Positions 28,601 to 38,194 of a DNA stretch of 64,000 nucleotides are shown piece by piece. Both the position numbers and the translations under genes were made by a program. The notes under the pieces are model-generated. The model was given only the letters and a program-made list of their open reading frames with translations. It was not told the origin of the DNA and searched no databases. Positions within the stretch are counted from its first letter, which is position 1. Every line of letters begins with the position of its first letter. Source of the stretch: Rostratula benghalensis (lineage: Eukaryota > Chordata > Aves > Charadriiformes > Rostratulidae); assembly GCA_013399305.1 (NCBI GenBank), contig VXAI01000019.1, positions 820,703 through 884,702 of the forward strand. Reading direction: 5' to 3'.

Positions 28601-31600
28601 AGGTGCTGTGGGGACTCATCAAAGAGCTAAAATTGGGAAATGTGATACAGGTAGACATAAATTTATTGTGTGATTAAAAAAAACCTCAATGCAAACAAAA
28701 GCTTTCACCAGTCCCGTTCATTAGCTGGTGGATCTGCCTTTCCTAGCACAAGCAAGATGCTGCTGTTTCAGAAATGCTTGTAAGTAGGCCTGCTTTCTTA
28801 TATATTTTTTATATATCTATACACATTTCTTGAGTGCTGTGAAACAAATCACAGCAGAAGTCAATACTCACTGCCAGATGTTGTTTGGGGGGGGAAAAAA
28901 ATTAAAAAAAGGAAAAAGATAAATAAATAAGAAAATACCTTACCTTACCTCAAAAACCCTCCTAAAAATTAAAAAAACCCAACCAAAAAAACCCCAACCA
29001 CCCAATACCTCAAAACCAAAACCCCTACCAACCTGTAGCCTACTTTCCATTTAATAATTCTCGCTCCAGCTATTTTCTAGTGACACTGCTGAAGGCTAAT
29101 GTAAACTTCAGTGACTCCCCTCTTCTTCCAGGGCTGCCCTTCATGCACGCAAAAGGCAGATTTTTTTTTTTACCATTTAGTTTTATGACTCATCTTGGAC
29201 ATGTCGTAGTTTGTAATTTGTTAGTTCAGTTTTGACAAATGAGTGAGGACTGCACAATCATTTACAGCTCTCCTTGTGTGGGAGTCAAAGTGGTACCTGC
29301 AGCTAGACGTGGGAACAATTTTCAGAGGGAAAATTATACTAATATTAATGATGTATTTTAGAAATACAGTGTGAAAAGTCATGGACCATGATGTAATTTT
29401 TTGCACAAACTTTTAATGAACATTTAAAGCCTAATCCAAATGCACAAATGTCAGCATTTCCTATTGTCTTTACCAGTCACTGAATCCACTCTGTTGTACT
29501 GGACTATTTTCAGCTCTTTCTGCCATGAGCAGAAGTTCACTGTTACCTTCTACTAGAAAAGTACAAAATTCATACCTGGGTTACTGCTTTTCTCCTTTCC
29601 AATGCTGTTTTTAAAAAGTCAGGAAAATGAAACAAAACAAAGTTCTACAGATATAAAGGCATAAAAATTATTAATCTCCAGCTGACTTTCTGTCTGTTTT
29701 GCTGAGTTACTATTATGAATACAGACAGATCTAGGAACTGTTTTTTCATTAATAAATATATAAATGATTTCTCTTGCATACTGTTGCTATATGGCTTCTG
29801 AGGATGTATTGCCTACCCACCACTGTCCTACTCATTCCTACATAGATCAAAAACCACACTGCCCTTCTGCCTGTCTGTCCAAGGTTATTGTAATGTGCCT
29901 CATACACCCTGGGGGCATGGATCCGGAAAAATTCCTGATTTTAGTCTCCACCACTACAAACTGCTGCAGGAGACCCTCCCTCCTCGCACAGGCACATGCC
30001 CCTGCAACTTGTTGAGTTCCACTGTAGTGTGGGAGATACAATCACAGCTGCTGCTTCTACTACTACTCTCTTTTGCTTATCAGCTGGGGCTCCCAGTCTC
30101 CCAAAGATCACCAAAAACTACAGTAAGGCACGTCACATGTCATTGTAAAAGCAATCAGACACTTAATTTACCTAGGATGAATAAGAATGTCACCCATGAG
30201 CTATGGGAACAATATTCTATTATTAGCAGGGTCTTTTTAATAGCTAGATTTACAGTAATTAACATTTTAGGTTCTTGGTTGGTATTTTTTTTCTTTCTTT
30301 CAAATTTGTAAAAGCCGAGATGGACAAATAATGAGCTGAATTACTTTTCTATTTTTCTTAAAAATGCAACAGGATAGTTTGCATATTTATTTTACGGTAA
30401 TTTAAATACATTCATTAAATGATAAAACTTATGAGAAATTAAATGTTATTAAGAATCTTATAGTCCAAAAACTTTCACTGTTCATTCTGGTAAATCAGAG
30501 TGAAATTGATTATTTACCTGTTTGCTTGCGTTCTTACATAACTTCTGTTTTCACAAAGCAGATAATGTTTGGTAGAGACTTCCCCTTTGGTACAGTTCCA
30601 GGAAGATACACGGGAAGGAGCCTGATAAAGAGACTTATCTAAATCCTTTCTGTTGTCAGTTCAATTATTTGGGAAGAAAGGAGGAAGCTAACGGGGACAG
30701 CTGAGGCTCAGCTAAGAGTAAGAGGGGATGGGAGTGAAGGGGGAGGATTTTACTTTCACTAGCTGCTGTAGTGTTTGGGACAAGAATACTGAGTAAACAT
30801 GATCTTGAAAGAAACTGATGCATTTTTTTTTTTCAAAATAGTTCTGAAAAATATACTTAGAAATCAGTTACTGTGCTAGAAAGCAGATCTCTTGGTGAAG
30901 AATGACTGTGTGCAAGCTCCCAAAATACCATAAAGTATAGAGCAAAAAAAAAAAAACAAAAAAACCCACAAAAGTCTTGCCTTTACGAATGGTTCTCTGA
31001 TGCCTAAGCCTTATTCTTTAATGTGCTTTAGGTGGTGCTGGAAGCTGAACTTCTCCCTCACAGGTCTCACAACCAAGGAGATATATGTGTCATTAAAAGG
31101 CACCTTTACTTTGTGGATCAAGTCATGCATTAAATGACCCTGATTAAGCCAAAGGCCAAGTTTTGTAATGTAAATTATTCTCAGTGCTTAAACATGTAAG
31201 AATTTGAGACACTGCAAGAGGTGGACAACCCTTAAAAGCATCCACTGCACTTAAACATTCCCAAAACTGAGGAACCTCTCAGGTTGCCATTTGTTTAGTC
31301 TTTCTTAGGTAAGTAGGCTACGTTTAATTGTGGTATCTGTAAAGCTGACTCTGATTAGACCAGACATACAATATATGCTTTTTACCTTGGCTCTCCTAAA
31401 ACTTTTCCTGGTCCTGGCCTGTATAAAAAATGTATTGCTTAAAGATCAAATAATGCTTTTGAATTCAAACACAAACTGAAAGTCAGTTCAAAGTTTCAGA
31501 GCCCCTGTTTTACTTGTATTAAAGTAAAGCTTGTATTAAATTCTACACTCGGTATGGACTGTATTGAATCAATGCAGTGTTTATGCTGGACTTTTTTTTT

Positions 31601-31796
31601 TCACTATAACTTCTAATTATTTTTTCATGTCGTGAAGTTTTCCTGGATTGGACTAATCCAAGCCTGAGTAAAATGGCTAAAAGGAATTTTTCCTGCTCTG
31701 TCAGCTATTGTGGTTTAGTTACCTGACAAGTGTGGTGACAGTAATCTAACAGGACCTAGATTTCTGATAGTTCTATACTAACATTTGCTATTGTAG
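25684..31796. other. Non-coding flank, A/C-rich tract included
   Basis: AT-rich sequence with no supported gene. An A/C-rich low-complexity tract lies at about 28951-29032 and an A-rich one at 30942-30967. The + strand frame at 29895-30311 (138 codons) sits in a slightly GC-richer patch but has no recognisable domain or splice context. Confidence 0.5.
28951..29032. repeat. A/C-rich low-complexity tract
   Basis: CTCAAAAACCCTCC then AAAAAAACCCAACC, AAAAAAACCCCAACCACCC and CAAAACCAAAACCCC. Same character as the tracts at 5071, 43639, 49253, 51440 and 63101. Confidence 0.75.
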
Positions 31797-31935
31797 AGAA
31801 TCATAGAATCACAGGATGGTCCAGAAGGGACCTCTAGGGTCATCCAGTCCAACTTCCACACAGTCAGCAGGGACACCCCCAACGACACCAGGTTACCCAG
31901 GGCCTCGTCCAGTCTCACCTTGAATATCTCCAGAA
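31797..31935 (-). mobile_element. CR1 LINE 3' end (5'-truncated)
   Basis: It begins with the reverse-oriented octamer tail AATCATAGAATCACAGGATG, followed by CAGAAGGGACCTCTAGGGTC, ATCCAGTCCAACTTCC and AGCAGGGACACCCCCAACGA. It ends near CACCTTGAATATCTCCAG. About 140 bases of the CR1 3' UTR. Confidence 0.95.
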
Positions 31936-33245
31936 ATCATGATTTAATTTCTTTTAGGCATTAAGCAGCTAGTTCCTGCCTGGCAACTGTGGATATTGCT
32001 GAAATTGCAGCATGGCATCAAGGAACAAACAAACCAACCACCCAAATGCTCACCCCATTTTTCCCCAGAGCTCTGTCCACAGCTGTGTTTTTCGCAGAAC
32101 CCACGCTACCCAATTTAAATTGGGTAGGGCCAGGTAGGATTTGTTCACGTTGATAACATCACCAAAAGACCTTTTATGTGACTGTGTCATTGTCAAGTGG
32201 CTTGTGAATTGGGGCAGTTTACACACAAACACAGAGTTTATGCTTATTCTGGCAAAGCACAAAGGAACTGGAGTAGTGTAATATTATTTTGCAGTAAATG
32301 AGATGCAGCACCGTAATTTTACCTGTACTGATGCTGATGTAGAAATAAAACCTATAAATCTTTAAAAGTGGATTGCCTTAGCATAAGTACTGCATTTCAA
32401 TCCAGTGTCTGTTGTTTTCAAAGACATATTAGAAATAAAACTCGAGTATATTGTGTGTGAGGATGAAAAACTGAAAAACAAAATAAAGCTATTACCATAT
32501 GGCTAATGTAGACATAAGTAAGAAAATGTGTGGTAACACCAAAAAAATCTATTAAAAGATAATATACAGAAAACCTAAAAATTTCTCATCAGTTATCTTC
32601 CATCTTCCCCTCATCCTTATAAATTTCCCCACTTGATTATTCTTGAAATAATTCTGATATTTTTTCCTAATTTATGTATCACATTTATTTATGATTATAT
32701 AGTAGCACCAGATGAAAACACTGAGACCAAATAAAAGAAATACAGTAGAGATTTCAATCTGACTGTGTTAATTACATGCTGTAAATATTCTAGCTTTCCA
32801 AGAAAAACCAATTTCCAACTTCCAAAACCTTGCTTTTTTTTTTTTCATAAAACAAAAAATCCAAGGAAAATAAAATAAAAAATCTTAAAGTTTCAGTGTA
32901 CTGCTTTTGAATAATGTTATCTACAATTATAAGACAGACAGTCCATTAAATAGAAAAAAGATTTGTTTACATAAAGCAAGTACAAAAGCACAGCTTTTGT
33001 CATTTTGGTAATATTGCAGTTTTACAAACATATTGCATAGTATGTGTAAGAAAATAGTTCCCATCTTTATATATATTTATATACACAAGATTATCATTAA
33101 CATGAAGGTTACAAAACAAAAATGTTTGGCAGACCTTTACTGAGTACTGATTGAAACAATATGACACTCAAACTTCGATCCAACCAACATATGCATTACA
33201 GTGAATCAGCTGATAACAATTCCATAGTCTAAGGTTTGGGGTTTT

Positions 33246-33260
33246 NNNNNNNNNNNNNNN
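33246..33260. other. Assembly gap (15 N)
   Basis: Fifteen unresolved bases follow GGTTTGGGGTTTT, the T/G strand of the A/C-rich tracts seen elsewhere. The missing bases are probably more of the same low-complexity sequence. Confidence 0.97.
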
Positions 33261-34126
33261 CATAAAAAATAATACATGGTGTTAGCAACTGAATATCTTA
33301 AACATCCTTCATTAAATCCTTCTAGACACTTATGGCTGTATCTTCAACCCAACTTAGCTTAGAAGCCCTCTGCATCTGAAATTATTTAAAGTGAATTCCA
33401 TTATTCAGTAAAGCCAGTGTTTTGCAAGCAAAACAGTACAACTTCAGCTGAAACAAGCAATGTCTTGGCACATTTTGGAATACACCCTTCCATTTCCCTA
33501 GGAACAGCAAAAGATCCTGGTATGCACAAACAGCAAAGTGATTGCACCACGTGGACAGAAAACTGAAATCCTGGGAAAAAAGTGATCAATCGACAGCTCA
33601 AAATGCTGCACCAATCTAAACTATGTTACAATTTCATGTTGTAATTACAACTCATCATCTCTTCATTCCAACAGAATTAGTAGAAGCAGCAGTGTCATAG
33701 TGTTAGATCTAACAGAAGTGTCAGTCTTTGGTCTTATCACTTAACCAATGAATGAACTGCAATACAAAACCATACGGCTAACAGTGCTCAGAGGGGTTGG
33801 CTGATGCTTTTATTCTTCTTTTTTTTTTTTTTAAACAAGAAAGAGACAGTATCCTATAATATCATGACACAGATAATTTCACAGAAGGGAAATCTATCGT
33901 ATATATTAAACACATGTAGCTAATAAAGTCTTTTCATATATTTCGTGTTCTTATAAGGATAGCCCTGAAGAAGCCAAACAGCTGCAATACCATCTGAGTG
34001 GTTCCCATACAAACATTCTAGTACAAAAAGAAGCTTAATTTGATACATGTATTCATAGACGATATAAAATAAAAAACAAACAAAACCAAACCCTCAGAGG
34101 TTTATCCACTGTGTTTTTCTTTTTAA

Positions 34127-34148
34127 ATTTCACTAATATTAGTGAAAT
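34127..34148. repeat. Perfect 22-bp palindrome
   Basis: The left arm ATTTCACTAAT is followed immediately by its exact reverse complement ATTAGTGAAAT, with no spacer. The bases outside (A and A) do not extend the symmetry. Confidence 0.9.
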
Positions 34149-35147
34149 ATTATGAATATTTTTAAGCATAAAAATATCCTAAGGTCTCCAGTCTTTCATA
34201 CCACTGTCACTGCTGAGTGAGCTGTTAAAGGGAAACACTTGCCTTAACCAGAAAACGAATTGCCATCTCTTTAAAAAAATACACAATCAAAATATCCAAT
34301 CAGATGCCACCTAGAGAAACTTTAGCAGGGGCTTTATCATAATCTGTATGTTAGATATTATAAATGGCCAGCAAAGACTGAAATGACTTGGAGGTGGGGT
34401 CAGGAATCTATGAGGAAGGTGACAAAAAACCCCTGAAAGTTTCCTATGGCTTGGCACACAATGACCTCAGCGTTATGAATCCAGCAGTGAAATAGTGCAG
34501 CTGTAGCTCCATGTTTTAATATGGCATGTGTGCTGAGATCTTCTGTCTGAAACCTCTATCTAGTTTTCCTTCTCTCTGCAATGATCTTGTGGGATGATGC
34601 CATTTTTCTGGTATTTTTGGGACGCGCTATATGAGGAAAAGCTCTACTATTGCCTGCCTCAAACATTCAAAACCACTGGATCCGCTTCTCCCTCCACTCA
34701 GGAATGACAACGTTGCTTACAGAGTATTTGTGTGTTGATGTTTTAGTTCTCTAAATGTGTTCAAATCACTCTTCCAATACTCTCTGAAATCATATAGGGT
34801 AGAAACATTCTTTAAGATGAAAACTGAGATTTTCCCCTTCTTACAGTTTTCAATGGGGTTAAAGTAAAACATCAATACTATGAAGCTCACTAGAAAAATA
34901 AGACATTATGAGAACTAGTTTTGCTATTTCATAGGTTGCTGAAGTGCTCAAATACTCTCTATACTTTAGGCTGAAGGGACTCCAAGCAAGAAAATCCAGA
35001 CAGCACGGAGCGATGTGGACTTACTGGCTTGGTTTTGTTGAGTCCAATGTGCCCCCACACCTCTGTCATGAATCTTCCTCAAAGTGTTTAATTATTCCAG
35101 CCTTGCTTTTAATATTATACAATTAATAGAAACCTTTTTTCTTTTTC

Positions 35148-35167
35148 TTTTTTTTTTTTTTTTTTTT
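35148..35167. repeat. T20 homopolymer
   Basis: Twenty consecutive T, preceded by two shorter T runs split by C. If read as a minus-strand poly(A) tail, the body would lie to the right from 35168, but I see no matching target-site duplication. Confidence 0.85.
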
Positions 35168-36741
35168 GCCAACCTGCTCATTCCCACCCAAGTTTGTGTA
35201 AAATTTATGAAGTTTGGCTCTTTCCATCCAGTGGGCAGAACTGTTTTTTTCTTTTTTATAATGTAGTACAGATATGTAATCACAAAAGGTGAAGAGCAAA
35301 CAGACCAAAAATATCAAAAGAAAATTCATGACAGTGTATCTGCAAGCTATCCTATGGGTTCCTCTGAGGAAAAAAACAAACCAAAAACCACAATACCTTG
35401 GTCTACTTGTGTGTAACTTGTAAGAAGCCACAATTTCATTTACCAGATTACTCACTGCAATCTGTCTGTGCATCATTTAAGCAACCAGTGTGCACAGATA
35501 ATGAGCACATATAGATGTGTCCTCATACAGATCTGTATACTTTTCGTCCTGAAAGACTATTTACCCACCTGACTTTCACACTACCAGATTATTACTTGTG
35601 TGCATAAGAAAAAGACATCTATTTCTGTACAGTTTTAAGGGTAAATTGTATGGCTACACTTTCTATTGTTTTATCATCACCTTCTTTGTCATTTGTATCT
35701 CTTTCTGTCTCTCTTATGAATAATCCTCAGGCTTCTAATATATTTTCTAGCAATATTTTCAAAAGTATTTTCTTTCCAAGTAAAAGAATAAAATTCTCAA
35801 AGAAATAATAAATGGGCTGTTAACAGCTTTCTTTTGAAGAGAGAAAATAATCAATTTAAAATCTTCATTTAACTGGCAGAAACAGCAAACACAGAATTCC
35901 TCTATGGGGTGAAATTCACACCTCTGAAGAGGGCCAATGGAAGGGCAAGCACCAGTCAAGCCATGGACACGTCTGCATAGGAGTGAATTTCACCTGAAGC
36001 GAAAATAAAATCAACCTTATTGAAAGGTAATCACAGTAGTAGCTTGCTCATTTTCTTTTTTTGCCTTTTAGAATAAAAAAATATTGTGTAGAAATACCTA
36101 CCTAACCTGACTTTAGAGTCACCTTGGAAAACCCATGAGTGCACTGGTGACCTTACGTTCAGAAGCCTCTAAAGCTACATGCTAGGTGAGGTAATTTAAA
36201 GGATAGAATTAAAAAGCACACTTACCTCATATAATCAAGCCACCTTCCACAATGGGAAACATTTTTATACTGTTTTACATTCCTGGTTTCTGCAAGTTTC
36301 AAGATACTCTTGTTACTCAATGTTGCAATAAAGGTACTAGCAGCACACCAAGGCATTTTTTTTTATAAGATTTCAATTACCAGCCAAGTCAAACACGTAT
36401 GAACATTGACACCAGAAAGAAATCCCACACCAAACTTGTCAAAATGGGAGGTCAGTAGTGAGATCTGAGTGCACATGGGGCTGCATGATGTAAACATGGG
36501 CCTGGTAGAGTCAGTGTATGCACTTTTAAAAATATTGAATGTCATATACTATGTGGGTGTTTAGATATCTTACTATCACTTTGAAAAGCTTAGACGCAGA
36601 TGGTAAACAAAAGAGGATAATAAATGTGAATGTCATACCAGTTGTTAGTGCATTGCTTCTCAGCATCACCCATTACATTAGCACTGGAGTTTGGACTGTC
36701 TTCAAATGGCAGCGGTCAGCCACAGCTAGAAAATGGTCAGG

Positions 36742-36998
36742 ATCACAGAATCACAGACTATCAGGGATTGGAAGGGACCTTGAAAGCTCATCCAGTCCAA
36801 TCCCCCTGCCAGAGCAGGAACACCCAGAGCAGGTCACACAGGAACGCATCCAGACGGGGTTTGAATGTTTCCAGAGAAGGAGACTCCACAACCTCTCTGG
36901 GCAGCCCCTTCCAGCGCTCCCTCACCCTCACTGTGAAGAAGTTTTTCCTCATATTTAAATGGAACCTCCTGTGTTCCAGCTTGTACCTGGATGCACCT
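36742..36998 (-). mobile_element. CR1 LINE 3' end (5'-truncated)
   Basis: It begins ATCACAGAATCACAGACTAT, then GGATTGGAAGGGACCTTGAA, AGCTCATCCAGTCCAATCCC and CCCTGCCAGAGCAGGAACACC, and continues through ACAACCTCTCTGGGCAGCCC and CACTGTGAAGAAGTTTTTCC. It is a well-preserved 257-base copy in the same orientation as SGCZ, about 0.8 kb beyond the likely SGCZ poly(A) site. The open frames across it are non-coding. Confidence 0.97.
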
Positions 36999-37554
36999 TA
37001 GAAGATTTTTTTTTTCTCTTCTTTTTGCGTTTGCCAATTATAAATACCTTGTGAAGAGCAATACACTGATCAACAAAGGTTGTCATGAGTATTTCCCCTC
37101 TTTACCCCGTTCTTTGCCAGGAACTGTATGTTCTACTTAAAGCAATCCCTTCACATGCAGTAGCCACGAAAACACTACGTAAGGCCGTTCAGAACTGAGA
37201 AACAAGAGCAGATGTCTTTTTAACTCTGAAAGGCAATATTGCTGAGCACTTCCAAAATTTACCTAGTGTACAAAACCCTAGACTTCGTAGACAAAGAGTA
37301 ACAACACACTGTGAAAGAAACCAAACTCAGGGAGGGATTCTGTCTCTTTTCGTGTTAAAAACCATTTACTGAATTTAATTGTTTAGTAAAGCAAGCATCA
37401 CACAATGCTTCAAAATTTTAAAATTCAGGGATAAAAGTTTACATCCAAAAAAGATGAATGGAAAATTGTGCTTTCAGACAGTAAAGTTATTTATCATACA
37501 GGGGGAACCAATTCATCTCACTGTCAGATTCTGGGCAAATTTGTTTATGTACTG

Positions 37555-37584
37555 TATATATATATATATATGTGTGTGTGTGTG
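37555..37584. repeat. (TA)8(TG)7 compound microsatellite
   Basis: Eight TA units at 37555-37570 run directly into seven TG units at 37571-37584. The site lies about 200 bases beyond the candidate SGCZ poly(A) signal. Confidence 0.95.
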
Positions 37585-37783
37585 CAGTTCATATCCAGGT
37601 CCTGCAAAAATCTAAAACTATGTGCTTCACTTCATGTAGCAAAGGCACCTGTGTTATTCTCCCTTTTGGACAAAAAGGTGACATTATGTTCCAGGTTTCC
37701 TGATGAAGAATACATTGATTTCTGAGTGTCTCACTCCCGTCTCCACGCCGAGTGGCCAGGCAAACCACAGGAGAAGGCAGGGC

Positions 37784-37789
37784 TTTATT
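37784..37789 (-). terminator. SGCZ: Candidate SGCZ polyadenylation signal (AATAAA)
   Basis: The + strand TTTATT reads AATAAA on the minus strand, about 140 nt after the SGCZ stop codon. It is followed by a T/G-rich stretch (CTGTGGTTTGCCTGG) at about 37770-37755 that could serve as the downstream element. I noticed no other AATAAA on this strand for roughly the next kilobase. A short 3' UTR ending near 37765 is inferred; longer alternative ends cannot be excluded. Confidence 0.5.
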
Positions 37790-37927
37790 CCTGCTTACGC
37801 TGGAAGAAGCTGCTCTGCAGGCCGTTTGCAGCGCCGGACTTGTCACGAGGGAAACCGAGCAGAACTGTGAAGCAGAGGGACAGTAACAAAAAGGCTATTC
37901 TGGTGTGAGGAGAAATGGGGAGTCTTT

Positions 37928-38158
37928 CTAGCTCCACAAGCAGATGTTGCTACTGGATTGACATGTGGAGCCTGCTCCTGCTGGGGACAGGTAAAGTTTA
38001 CCATTGGGACAGACGCAGAGCTCGTAGATAGTCTGGCGAGGAGCTGAAGAGCTGGGAGAGGAGGAGGAGGAAGAGGAGGGAGAGGAGGAGGAGGAGGAGG
38101 AGGAAAAGGAACCCACTGGTAGATTTCCCAGACGGATTGTATCTGCGTTTAAAAATAT
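37928..38158 (-). CDS. SGCZ: SGCZ terminal coding exon (zeta-sarcoglycan C-terminus)
   Basis: Seen: the minus-strand acceptor has a long pyrimidine tract ending TATAG (AG at 38160-38159). The exon opens with ATATTTTTA in phase 0 and runs 76 codons to a TAG stop at 37930-37928. It reads [18 protein letters not shown], then a serine run interrupted by two prolines, then [20 protein letters not shown], then [18 protein letters not shown]. Family knowledge: the last 38 residues are the C-terminal cysteine cluster shared by gamma-, delta- and zeta-sarcoglycan, with all four cysteines present. The serine-rich insert before RQT and the end NICLWS are typical of zeta. Odd: the insert is 8 Ser-Pro-7 Ser-Pro-3 Ser, encoded mostly by TCC, and looks longer than the human one as I recall it. 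A search that insists on ATG would start this exon late, because the GTG at 38116 is an internal valine codon. No frameshift or early stop is visible. Confidence 0.97.
   Translation of the reverse strand: MFLNADTIRLGNLPVGSFSSSSSSSSPSSSSSSSPSSSAPRQTIYELCVCPNGKLYLSPAGAGSTCQSSSNICLWS
38055..38110 (-). repeat. SGCZ: Coding triplet repeat in the SGCZ terminal exon
   Basis: On the + strand this is an almost pure purine tract of GGA units. On the coding minus strand it is TCC/TCT with two CCC codons, giving 8 Ser, Pro, 7 Ser, Pro. It is in frame throughout. Confidence 0.95.
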
Positions 38159-38165
38159 CTATAAG

Positions 38166-38194
38166 GGGGAAAAAAAAAAAAAAAGAAAAAAAAA
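38166..38194 (-). promoter_or_regulatory. SGCZ: Polypyrimidine tract of the last SGCZ acceptor
   Basis: On the minus strand about 28 pyrimidines, almost all T and ending in CCCCC, come just before TATAG at 38163-38159. It is a strong acceptor context, but the homopolymer is prone to length error in sequencing. Confidence 0.75.

Larger units (their letters stand above)
31936..36741. other. Non-coding flank with an assembly gap
   Basis: AT-rich sequence without a supported gene. It holds a 15-base N gap, a 22-bp perfect palindrome at 34127-34148, a T14 run at 33819-33832 and a T20 run at 35148-35167. The open frames around the T20 run are artefacts of the homopolymer. Confidence 0.55.

Noticed and set aside
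29895..30311. A + strand open frame of 138 codons with a hydrophobic segment.
   Set aside because: No recognisable domain, a homopolymer-derived tail, and no splice or promoter context. Its length is compatible with chance.
35092..35476. Open frames on both strands around 35100-35480.
   Set aside because: They depend on the T20 run (poly-Lys or poly-Phe) and carry no other signal.
36539..37001. Overlapping + strand frames of 139 and 123 codons and a minus-strand frame nearby.
   Set aside because: They run across the CR1 copy at 36742-36998 and have no independent coding evidence.
37915..37990. A + strand first exon with signal peptide ([12 protein letters not shown]..., then MWSLLLLGT, then a GTAAAG donor) in a good Kozak context.
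   Set aside because: It is the exact antisense of the SGCZ terminal exon, whose minus-strand reading matches a known protein with correct splice sites. The hydrophobic run is the complement of codons for the conserved sarcoglycan C-terminus.
38055..38110. The GGA tract read as a G-quadruplex or regulatory purine element.
   Set aside because: Its G runs are mostly only two long and the tract is explained by in-frame serine codons, so a coding microsatellite is the simpler account.
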